Origin: Brachionus koreanus
Lineage: Eukaryota > Rotifera > Eurotatoria > Ploima > Brachionidae
Assembly: GCA_016987375.1 (NCBI GenBank)
Contig: PJRA01000005.1
Span: forward strand, 2,216,803 to 2,235,639
DNA length: 18,837 nucleotides
Reading direction: 5' to 3'
Translations under genes and position numbers: made by a program
Notes under the pieces: model-generated
Database searches by the model: none
The model's input: only the letters and a program-made list of their open reading frames with translations
Told to the model about the DNA's origin: nothing
Shown: piece by piece, positions 1-8,960 of the stretch
How the letters are laid out: the number at the start of each line of letters is the position of its first letter
Position numbering within the stretch: the stretch's first letter is position 1

Positions 1-60
1 GTTATTTGATTTGTTAAAGGTTAAAGCCTTTGCATGCTAATAAAGGCAACTATTAGCGTG

Positions 61-66
61 TTTATT
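61..66 (-). terminator. Polyadenylation signal AATAAA of the PLC-beta gene
   Basis: TTTATT on the plus strand reads AATAAA on the gene strand, 34 bases after the TGA of the candidate last exon and about 144 bases after the alternative stop at 210-212. The spacing fits a short 3' UTR. In such AT-rich DNA the hexamer is common by chance. Confidence 0.45.
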
Positions 67-100
67 TTAACAAAAAAATAAAACAATTTAAAATTACGTT

Positions 101-172
101 TCAGATACAAAAATATTTTTTAGTATGCTTCTCAAAGGATTTTTCATACACTTCCAGTTTTTCTAGCCTCAA
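101..172 (-). other. Candidate last coding exon of PLC-beta, ending ...KKYFCI
   Basis: The previous exon contains AAA followed by GTAAGA, a near-perfect donor, at 222-227. Removing 173-227 (55 bp, the usual size here; acceptor GGGCATGCAG) joins phase 0 to a 23-residue Glu/Lys-rich helix that continues the coiled coil and ends YFCI before TGA at 101-103. An AATAAA follows 34 bases later. Without this splice the frame ends five codons past the donor (VRQFK, stop at 210-212). I prefer the spliced form because of the donor, intron length, composition and the NorpA-like tail. No transcript evidence is available. Confidence 0.7.
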
Positions 173-3100
173 CTGCATGCCCAGACAATTAATAATCTCA
201 ATTTAATAATTATTTAAATTGTCTTACTTTTCGATTTTCTTCTCTTATAAATTCTTCTTCTTCCTTGGTTATGTTTTCAAGCATCTCATTGTCTTGTTTG
301 TGCTTGCTAGCAAGACGCTTTCTCTCATCTATAAATCTCTTCATATTATTGGAATTAAGCTCTCTCAAGCGTCGATCCCGATCTTGTTTGTTACGAAAAT
401 TTTTATCAGATAGCAAACGTTTGCTGTCCTCGACACTTTGTCTTGCTTGATTCGCTTTTAATTGTTCAGTTTCCCTAAATAAAATTTTTACATTAAAAAA
501 ATATTAAAAAAAATAGTTAAATTTTAAAAACATTCAATCTTATAAATTATAAAAAATTAAAATTGAAAGCTTATAAAATCAAGTCTTTTTTACATATCTT
601 AAAAATAAGATAATACTTGAATAAAAATAAATTATTCGAATTCTTTTTAATATTTTCCATTTTTTTAGATAAATTGAAATATCTATAATATATAATAATT
701 TAAATTTTCGGTAAAAAAAAAAATTTTTGATAGATGACAATTTCAAGCTAAAATAATTTTTAACTAAAATTAAGCCTTACTTAAAAATTAGCGGCTAATT
801 TTTAAGTTATCTTTCATCATTTATCAATTCATAAAAACTTTTTTATATTAATGTAAAGCTACTGAAACAAGAATAAAAAATATTTCCTAAAATTTATTAG
901 CAAACATTTGTTTACTAAAGAGTTTTATTATAATATTTACTTAGATTTTTTGTTTAAATATTTTTAAAAAATAGTGCTAAAAAGTAAATTTTTCTACAAA
1001 ATTTTATTTGTATGAATGCAATTTAGCTTTGAAATGAATTCTTTTGGAAAAAAATTATATGAATTGAATTTGATGATAATAATAAGAAGCTTTAGTAATT
1101 TTATCTTTGATAGCTAGCTTTCTGCACAGAAATAAATTTAATTCCAATTAAATATGCAATTGAATCTGGATTAATCATATACTAAATTCGATTATTAATT
1201 ATTAATTTTTAATTCATTTTTCATTGTTTTATTTTTTTTTTGCATCTAAAAATTAATAAATGAGTCGATTTCACAATTTTCAACTCATAAATTTTAAAAT
1301 TTATAAAAAGTTTAGATTTTTTTATTTAAAAGACAAAATTTTGAAAAATTTATGCTTTTATTTACAAAAAAATTATTATATTTTGGAAAAAAAAATAATC
1401 TAAACTAGTAAAATGAAATCTTTTAGGATCAACCAATTTTTAGCTAACATTCATTAATCAAAGATATCTAAAAATTTTCAGACAAAATCTAAATTTGAAT
1501 CATACTCATAAATTAGTAAAAAACAATAAATGGTAATTAAACCTAATAAATAAAAATTTACATATTATTTTAAAAAAATTTTTAATTTTTAAAAAATTAA
1601 AACTGTTTCGTTTAAAAAATTTTGTTTTAAAAATTTTGTGTTTCAGTTCATTCTAAATTATTATGATTATTTATTAAAGCCTTATAGGTCAAGTTAGAAA
1701 AATAAATTTAAATAAAAAAAATTTTTATAAGTTTTTCACGGTGAATGATTTTAAATTAAATTAAATTACTTTTTTTGTCTCGACTCAAGATCTTTTTTTC
1801 GTTGTTTCTGTGTTTCGAATAACAATTGAATTAATTGATTACACTGTTGATCTAAATGCTCATTATTCAATTGTTTTTCCTCATTTTGTTGTTTCTCTAT
1901 TAAATTTGCCCAAAGACGACTTTGTTCTTGAACAATATCTTTCATCTGAAATAAAATAGAAGTAAAAAAAAATTTCTAATTCCACCATTGAGTAATTTAC
2001 TTTTGCTTTGAACGTATTTTCGGTTTCGTTTTTGCTTTTGTCCATTAGTTTTCCATTCGAATTAGCAACAATATTCGAACCCAATGTATTTTGATTTGTT
2101 TTATCATAGTTGGCTGTCATTTTATCAATAACACCACTGTGTTGTTTTTGCATCAATGCGCGATCTTTGTTATGTTTTTTTTTTAGATTCTCTTTATCTT
2201 TAGCCTGCTTTTTGAGCAACTTTTGAAAACCTTTTAAACTTTTTAGAGATTCACGCGTAATTTTCTCTATTAGGTTTTCTTCTTTTTCAGCTAAGTTTGT
2301 CATTTTTTTGCCTCCTTCTGCGCCCAATTGATTAGCACAAGAGCCAGAATTTCCCAGTTTCGAAGATTTCTTCTCGATAGGAACTACACTAATGTCTTTT
2401 TCTTCTATTCCCAACTTTTCTCTCAATTGTTTAAGTCTTTTTTCTTCTTTAGTCAAAAACTCCTTCGGATTATTCAGAGCATCTACAAAATCGCCCAAGC
2501 CATCAGGAACATAAGTTTTTAGCACAATATGACAAAACAATGTTGGCAATGAAAGTGGAAAATTTCCTTCGGTCCTTAATGAAATGTGTCGGTATCCGGC
2601 CTGCAGACCGTCTAAGGGCAGAACCCGTTGACCGATTAATTTTCCGGTCTCTTCAAAAACCCCGATTCTAATGCAAGCGAGATCCGGAAGAATTATTTTT
2701 CGAAACACAAAAGGATCTTCGTTATAGTAAGGATTTAGACCATTATTGGGAACTGTCTTTGTTCGAAATTCTCTTCTTATAGTATCAGTTGGCAAACCGT
2801 ACATATCAACTTCGACATAGGTGCCGATGCGCTTCTCAGATAAGAATTGGCCGGATATTATCTTAAGACAATTAATTTTTAATATTAATTTATTCATAAT
2901 GAGCAAAGATTAAATTACCCGAATAGAGCAAAAAGCTGCAATGACTCCATCTACTGGCGATTCAGAGAATGGGTCAAAATATCGGTCAGATCTACGTAAA
3001 AAGTCAGGTTTGAGCAAAAATCCACTATTGCCGTTGTATTCAAATTTGCCCATGTTTAATTGCATACCAAGGTCAGGACTTTGAAAATTTAATGATACCA

Positions 3101-6100
3101 TTTGGCATCCTGTATTCCAAAAAATCTAAAAAAATATTTTTTTAGTAAATGGAAAATTTAAATTAAAAAATTGTTTATTTTTAAAAAATGATAAAAAAGA
3201 AATAAATATTATATATGATTTTTAAAGACTTTGATTTTTAAGAAATAAAATAAAAATATGCTCAACAAAGACCATTCTGATTTTTTTTTAATTTTTTGAA
3301 TTTAAAAAGTCATTTTGATACCTTTAAAACACAAATTCCAATTTTTATGAAAAACAAAAAGTTGTTTTTAAGGTTAAATCGAAAATTTTTCTCTACATTG
3401 TTAAGCGTTAAAAAATTTAATTTTATGAAATTAATTAAATTAAATTTTTTACCAAGTAATAAAAAATAAAATAGTTAAATTTTAGTAGTCTTTTTTTAAT
3501 TGCAGTTTTTGAGAATAAAAAAAAAATTTATTCTAAAAAGTGTTTAATTGAATTTGTTGAGTCTTAAAATCCCACTTTTTATTGAAGATCTCGTTAAATA
3601 CTGCATCCTGTTTTTTGATTATCGACTAAAGACATAATTTTTGATCCAATATTTATTTTTTTAACCTAAGTAATTAATTCTCCTTCAGATTTACAAGGTG
3701 TTTGAGGATGTGTCGGGATAAATCAAAAGTGTGTAATTGAGTGCGGTAAACCGAAAAAATAAATGAAGATATCTCAAAAAAACCCAGCTACATGAAAGAG
3801 TAGGCCTAAATTAATAAATAAAACGCTTAAAAATATATAAAAAAGATTTTCGATTTAACCTTAAAAACCACTATTTGTTTTTTGAAAAAGTTGGTGTGTG
3901 ATTTAAAAGTTATCCAGTCATTTGGCCTTATGAAATGTGAATTCGGAAAAGTTCAAAATTTGAAAATGAAAGTCAAATGATTAAAAAATAAAGTCTCAAT
4001 TTTTTTCTTTTGAAATTTAATTTGATAATTAGTTGATGATGCTTTTATATTTTCTCAATAAATAGATTAATATTTTTGGGATCCATTTTTAATACTTAAT
4101 ATCTAAGAAAAAAAATTGTAAAAAAAATCATTGGAATTTAATTAATTTTTAGATATGATCTTAGATTTAAAATCTTTACCTGAGGCATATAGTTGCTTGA
4201 ATCAACACGACCTCCTCTAGGATAAATTCTACTCAATTGACGAGTATTATAGCTTTAAATAAATAATCAAAAGTAAATTAAATTTAAAAAAATATATAAA
4301 TTTTATGTTACTTGACAAATTCGATTGCATCCGATCTCAAATGACCCAGAGCAACATTTTCATTAAACGAAGACATGTGATAATGTATATTTTTCTTTTT
4401 TGAATGCTCAAAGCCTTGAAATTTAACCGGTTGTGTGTAATTTACAAAACTAGACAAAAGTGGATGTATATTGGTAGTGGCTCCAGTGTATTGGTATTGA
4501 TTCAAAAGAGCTCTTTCTTCTTCTTCGCTTAATTGACCGTTCGTTGTTCCCTTTTTGATTAGTAAATTAAAATGAGTTTTTTTGGTTTCTTCGCCATCAG
4601 CATTCAACTCAGGATGCGCCTCCTCAATCATGGGTCTGACTGCTTTGGTTATTTCATCTAATTCTTCACCCTCGACTGCATTTTGGTCTTCATTAACCTC
4701 ATTAATGTCAATTAATTTTCCAGCATTTAATAATTCAAGTTGTCCTAAAATGATAATGTTTATTTCGATTTAAAAAATAATAAATCAAATTACTTTTTTC
4801 CACTTCTGGCTTTAATCTTTTATTTTTAATGAGAATTTTTCGCTTAAATAAATTTGGAGAAGGAAGAGGAAATCCTGGTTCAACGGGAAACCCATCCAAA
4901 GTTTTTGTTAAAAGGAGTGGACCAAGAATTTTTTCACAATGACGTGCTAGTCTTTCTTGCTGTTTTTTGCTGCAATGATTTTCAAAAGAAAGTATCACCG
5001 GGAAGTCGCTAGTTACAAAAGCTGTTTCAGCTATCGCTTCAATAACGTCTTTGAATAGAATATCTGTACATAGAGCCATTCCATGGGTTATTATAGGCTC
5101 CTGGTCTTCTTGTCCATCCCAGCAATCTAGTTCTATGCATCGACAGCCTGCAAGAAGAACACGGCGATACATTTCAACGGAAGATTTACCACCGAACTGA
5201 CGACCGGTAAGATAAGTGTTGTGAGATGAGTTGATGAAGTAATGGCACAATGGTTGATCCATATCTTGGTATACGTCCAATCTATCCAAAAATACTGGTG
5301 CATTGTCGTCAGACATTAAAAAATTATAAAAGCCAGTTATAGTTAATCGTTCTTTTTCTCTATTTTCTGGATTTGGTTCATATAAATTAATCAATCGTAA
5401 AATGCTATTTCGATCGTAATAAGGAAATATTATCTCGTTTAAACGAGGATCCCGTTGAAACTTTAATTTGAAAATTTAATTTTTTTAAATTTTTTCAAGT
5501 TAAATTTTCAATAAAAATTACCTCATTTGCAAAGTCAATTAGCTGAGGTACGGTCAAGTATGATTGTCCTTTAGAGCTAAAAACAAATGAATAAAAATTG
5601 AAGAATAATTTATTGTGTCAAATTTCTAAAAAAACACTTTTTTTTATTTTTAAAACTTTAATTTGAAAAATTTTCTAATTGACTATAATTAGAAATTTAT
5701 TTAGAATTTTAGAGCACTTGAAGCTTTCAATGCAACAAAGGAAGAAATTTTATAACTTTTATTCTAATGGTAAAAAATATGTTTTATAGCTGAAACAAAT
5801 TTTCATTTTGATAATACAAATTTTTGAACATTAGAATAAAATTTGTAAAATTTTTTTCTCTATCATGTTCATATTTAGAATTTCAGTATCATTAAAAATT
5901 TTACTATCAAAATTTTTAGATAATCATTAAATTGAATAATTGAATGAACCTTTATTTTGACATTAAAAAAAAACAAGAATTTAGACAAAAAATTTGATTT
6001 TATCATATGACATTCGATATTGCAATCTAAAAAAAAATTTAAAATTTCAATGCAGAATTAATTAATTGAGATTTATAGGTATTGTAAAATTCAAATAAAA

Positions 6101-7903
6101 CAAAAATTCTTACTATTTTGACAAATTAAAATATACTAAAAATAAAATTTTTAAAAAAATATTGCAAAACAGTTTGTTATTTAAATTTTTTCTAATGCAA
6201 AAAAAAGAGAAAAAATAAACCATTAATAAGATTTTAATAGATTATTGATTAAATTCCCTTAAAAAAAAATAAAAATTTTATTTTAATAAAAAAGTTACGA
6301 CAATCTTTTTAGCACTTTTTTGTTATATTTTTTTAAAATTTTTTATTTTTATAAATTTCAATTTATCAATATTAGTTTGTTTTGTTTGTATTTGAATTTG
6401 ACAATGCGGATTTATGCCCAAAAATCAAAAAATATAATAATCTTTTTTCTTATTTTTTCTTTTGGAAGCATTGGATCAAAAACACAATTTGAAAAATAAA
6501 TATAAAATGGATGTGATGGTGTTTAATGCATGCAACAATGCTGTGTGTTAAGGTTTAAGAGGCAGCAATTTCTAACCAGAGAACATGGTAAAGTATAACC
6601 ACAAGCTTTTTAACAATTCAATATTCTGAAAGACTCGAAAATTTGCAAAACCTGTTTTGAATAGAATTATAAATAAAAATTATATTTACATTTCTCTAAA
6701 AAGATCTTCAATATCCGTTCTTGGACATATTTTATGGTAAAGTTCAATAAACTTTTCGAAAGTAAAATCATCAACATTAATAGCATCATTCTAAAATGAA
6801 AAATTCTAAAATAAAGTTTAAATTTTCGTTCAATTTACCTTTCCGGATTGAAAACCGAGCTCTTTCAAGCATTGGAATATTATTCGCTCATTCTTTCCAG
6901 AAGCAAATGTTCTAGTTATGCTGCGAACTGGAATTTTTCGTTCACTATTTAATTGAAGTCTGATTTTCATCCAACTTAAAAATTTTTAAAAAAATCTTAA
7001 TTAATAAAATAAACAAAAATAAAAACTAAAAATTTTGGTAAAAATTTCAACTTTATTTTTTTAAAGGAAAAAAAATTTTTGATGCAACTTACTGTTTAAC
7101 TAGACTTGACATCGGACAGAGATTCTTTGACTTGTGGTTAAAGCATATTTTTTGTAAAGCCTCAATCCATTCCTAAAGAGTAAAAATTTTGTTATATTTT
7201 CATTATTTTTAGCTTTTGTTATTTTACTCTTGTTCCTTTGTCGCTAGAGCCAGTAATAACCAAGTTGGATATGTTAACTAGATCTGGACCACTTGATATG
7301 ATTATTGTTCGTTGATCTATATTACACCAACCGTTGGTCAAAGCTTTATCGGAAAGTTTATTCAACAAATTTTGATCCTGTTTTTAAATTAGAAATTCAA
7401 ATGTTTGATTTAAAAAATGACAAAATTTTACGTTTGGTTGGCGGCCGGTTCTAATATCGCACACATGAGTCAACTCGAGAACTTGACCATCCTAAAAAAT
7501 TGAAAGAAAATTATGCCCTAAATTTAGTCTCAATTTTAGATTGAAAAATAAAGAAGATATGAAATAAATTTTATAAAATTATGTTTTAATTTTATAATGA
7601 TTATTGAAAAAAGGGGAAGTATAGGTGCACATCTTTCCTCAATTAAGATTTAACTTAAAGCGTATTTGTCTTTCGCTTACTTTTCCATCTGGCTGCCAAT
7701 AGAGAAAGAATCCGAATTCATCGATTCGAAAGAGAACGTTTTCCTCGAGCAATCCGGTTTCCTAAAATTTTTTAAAATAACTGCTGTGCATTTGTTTGTT
7801 TTTTTTTAAATTAGTTTACTTCTTCCCAACGATCAAACAATTCACCTTTGAGTATTCGGTTAGGCACGTTGGGGCGCCAATTGAACTCATATGGTTTAGA
7901 CAT
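101..7903 (-). CDS. PLCB4: Phospholipase C-beta, PLCB4/NorpA class (16 coding exons, complete)
   Basis: This is a Gq-activated phosphoinositide phospholipase C, which cleaves PIP2 to IP3 and diacylglycerol at the plasma membrane. Coding exons (high to low): 7903-7820, 7761-7681, 7491-7432, 7377-7228, 7172-7093, 6974-6839, 6790-6690, 5576-5522, 5460-4794, 4744-4312, 4252-4180, 3125-2919, 2861-2001, 1945-1770, 474-228, 172-101. All introns are GT-AG and phases join without a break, giving 1160 residues, within the family's usual range. The start MSKPYEFNW matches the family N-terminus. Visible domains: PH about 1-140; EF-hands about 150-310; X box 314-465 with H329, N330, E359, D361, H375, E409, K460 and K462; acidic X-Y linker 472-550; Y box 555-675 with MSSFNE (595-600) and SRIYP (R624, Y626); C2 about 700-826; Gq-binding helices 827-865 ([12 protein letters not shown]); Lys/Glu-rich coiled coil to the end. 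Known residues are all in place, so it should be active. The PLCB4/NorpA assignment, rather than PLCB1-3, rests on remembered similarity. Exon 16 is the least certain part. Confidence 0.95.
475..1769 (-). other. Large intron 14 of PLC-beta (1295 bp)
   Basis: The flanking exons join in phase 2 (donor GTAATT, acceptor TTTATTTAG) and the joined protein aligns with PLCB4 without a gap, so no coding exon is missing inside. The sequence is AT-rich with many A and T runs. I see no gene, RNA or recognisable repeat. Confidence 0.75.
2001..2861 (-). other. PLC-beta exon 13: C2 domain, Gq-binding helices and start of the coiled coil
   Basis: This is the largest exon (861 bp, residues 710-996). It starts at [10 protein letters not shown] in the C2 domain; the first four residues of an ORF called here upstream of ATAATATCC are intron. 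It runs through the C2 core ([42 protein letters not shown]), then [19 protein letters not shown], the proximal helix-turn-helix that in PLC-beta proteins contacts activated Gq. The last third is Lys/Glu-rich coiled coil ([15 protein letters not shown]). A conserved SGQF is restored only when the 57-bp intron 2862-2918 is removed. Confidence 0.9.
3308..3315. repeat. Left 8-bp target-site duplication (AGTCATTT)
   Basis: This direct repeat lies immediately outside the left inverted arm. The same eight bases follow the right arm at 3916-3923 in the same orientation, so they are not an extension of the inverted repeat. Confidence 0.7.
3316..3915. mobile_element. MITE-like element, 600 bp, 94-bp terminal inverted repeats
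   Basis: Arms 3316-3409 and 3822-3915 are inverted copies, both 94 bp and roughly 80% identical by eye, with a 23-bp perfect core at 3364-3386 and 3846-3868. The outer ends read TGATACC... and, on the other strand, GGATAAC.... The flanks carry the direct repeat AGTCATTT, as expected of a target-site duplication. The central 412 bp holds no reading frame of note, so it would be non-autonomous. Eight-base duplications are typical of hAT and some other DNA transposons, but the ends do not clearly match one superfamily. Confidence 0.8.
3916..3923. repeat. Right 8-bp target-site duplication (AGTCATTT)
   Basis: This is the partner of 3308-3315, directly abutting the right inverted arm. The pair brackets exactly 600 bp. 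Confidence 0.7.
4794..5460 (-). other. PLC-beta exon 9: last EF-hand segment and whole catalytic X box
   Basis: This 667-bp exon is the second largest of the gene and encodes residues 250-471 plus the first base of codon 472. It contains the HNTYL-type signature ([14 protein letters not shown], catalytic H329), the [11 protein letters not shown] block with metal ligands E359 and D361, the second catalytic histidine H375 in [12 protein letters not shown] with E409, and the phosphate-binding lysines of [11 protein letters not shown]. Having the full X box uninterrupted makes this the strongest single piece of evidence for the gene. It opens in phase 0 after acceptor AAAG and closes in phase 1 before donor GTAATT. 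Confidence 0.95.
5577..6689 (-). other. Large intron 7 of PLC-beta (1113 bp)
   Basis: It separates exon 7 (ends FREAT-, phase 2, donor GTAAAT) from exon 8 (C TCT AAA..., acceptor TTTTTAG), within the EF-hand region. Most is low-complexity A/T sequence. About 6400-6660 is more mixed in base composition, but I could not find an exon there that fits phase 2 on both sides. Confidence 0.75.
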
Positions 7904-7920
7904 TCTTGAATTTAGACACT
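7904..7920 (-). other. 5' UTR of PLC-beta with a splice acceptor 15 bases before the ATG
   Basis: On the gene strand the sequence ATTAATTTATAG (AG at 7919-7920) is followed by 15 bases and then ATGTCTAAACC. This looks like a 3' splice site, so the mRNA start probably lies on an upstream non-coding exon, or a spliced leader is added here. The upstream partner is unproven. Confidence 0.4.
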
Positions 7921-8496
7921 ATAAATTAATTTAATAGCAGCATTTAAATCTCTCGCTCAGCTTTTGTCTTTGAATAAAATTGTTTGAAATGTTTTAAACA
8001 AGAATAAAAAAAAATAATTATTCAGTCGAAGAATGCTTGCGTTGCAAATTATGCTGATTGCAATTAATCATTAAACCAGATAGAATAGCAGAGAAGTTTT
8101 CACTTTTTTGAATTTATTTACAAATAAAAATTATTCTAATTTGATTAATTTCTATTCTAAAAAATTAGAAGAAAAAAAATCAAAACAAAAATAATTAAGC
8201 AAATATTTAAATAAAACAAGTAAAATGGACAAATATTGATCTAGCTTAAAGTACTGCCTTCAAACTGTTTTCTAATTTGACTGCAATTTTCTAAACAAAA
8301 CAAGAAAATAAATTTCAATTAATTATTAAATATTTCAATATAAATCTATGAAATAAAATAATAATAATATTATTATGAAGCTTGATATTGATTTTTCGTG
8401 AACAAAAATAATCTAACACAAGGTTTCTATAGATTGAAATCATCATCAACATACACTAATATGCACATATCTGACAAGTTATTTAGCGATTTTCGA

Positions 8497-8523
8497 TAGT
8501 TAAATGCAGCTAGCATTTAACTA
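8497..8523. repeat. 27-bp inverted repeat (11-bp arms, AGCTA centre)
   Basis: TAGTTAAATGC and GCATTTAACTA are perfect complements around a 5-base centre. It lies upstream of PLC-beta. It could be a dimer-type binding site or chance; nothing else supports a role. Confidence 0.5.
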
Positions 8524-8643
8524 AGCTTGGCTTATCATTGTTTTGTTTTGCCATAAATCATAATTCTCATATCGTATCGATTAGCATACAAACAAATGAG
8601 AACGAAAACTTGAGCATTGATATTTTTATTGATTATTATTATT

Positions 8644-8658
8644 AGATAGATAAGATAA
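8644..8658 (+). promoter_or_regulatory. Triple overlapping GATA motif
   Basis: AGATAG, AGATAA and AGATAA overlap within 15 bases. WGATAR is the known binding site of GATA transcription factors. The cluster sits about 740 bp upstream of the PLC-beta start codon, inside the presumed first intron or promoter region. Binding is not shown, and GATA strings arise easily in AT-rich DNA. Confidence 0.25.
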
Positions 8659-8854
8659 GTCTTGGATAAAAAGCCTACTTAATTTGCAAGAATTTATAAT
8701 TTTTTATGGAATTTCAATAAAACAAGGCACTTTGATTTCTTAGACTTATTTTATTAATAATCTAAATTAATTATTTCTTGAAAGATTTTCTTCACTCACT
8801 CTCTCCTATTTTTTCCTTTTTTCGTTCTATTTAATCATAATTTATTTCGCTGTG

Positions 8855-8950
8855 TTGAGTTCTATTAAATCAGCATGAGGAAGAAATTAGGCAAATTGTT
8901 ACCTTAATCATCCAGCAGATTGCACAATAGGGGTGAGCAATAGAACTCAA
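8855..8950. repeat. Inverted repeat with 12-bp arms around the candidate upstream exon
   Basis: TTGAGTTCTATT at 8855-8866 is matched by AATAGAACTCAA at 8939-8950. The 72-bp interior contains the possible splice donor and is less AT-rich than its surroundings. If transcribed it could fold into a long hairpin. Confidence 0.4.
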
Positions 8951-8960
8951 AATCTTTAAA
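8903..8960 (-). other. Candidate upstream exon of PLC-beta
   Basis: On the minus strand GGATGATTAAG is followed by GTAACA, a reasonable donor, in a short stretch that is less AT-rich than its surroundings. Joining it to the acceptor at 7919-7920 removes about 984 bp and puts an upstream ATG (ATG ATT AAG) in frame, adding MIKCLNSR before MSKPYEF. The upper boundary is a guess. Confidence 0.22.

Larger units (their letters stand above)
3126..4179 (-). other. Large intron 11 of PLC-beta (1054 bp), enlarged by an inserted element
   Basis: Donor GTAAAG follows CAG of MPQ; acceptor TTTTTTTAG precedes ATTTTTTGG (IFW). The join [15 protein letters not shown] is exactly the conserved Y-box order. Without the 600-bp element at 3316-3915 and one copy of its 8-bp duplication the intron would be about 446 bp. 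Confidence 0.8.

Noticed and set aside
210..227. Stop at 210-212 as the true end of PLC-beta
   Set aside because: The strong donor GTAAGA five codons earlier, the 55-bp intron and the NorpA-like tail favour splicing to 172. Kept as an alternative isoform.
2328..2522. Plus-strand frames inside PLC-beta exons (also 219-413, 265-450, 4582-4773)
   Set aside because: Antisense shadows of the minus-strand coding exons.
2862..2906. Translation of exon 13 beginning at an ATG near 2906
   Set aside because: These bases are the 57-bp intron 2862-2918. The conserved CSIR-IISGQF join requires its removal.
3410..3821. Possible transposase in the interior of the 600-bp element
   Set aside because: No frame of useful length on either strand. 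The element looks non-autonomous.
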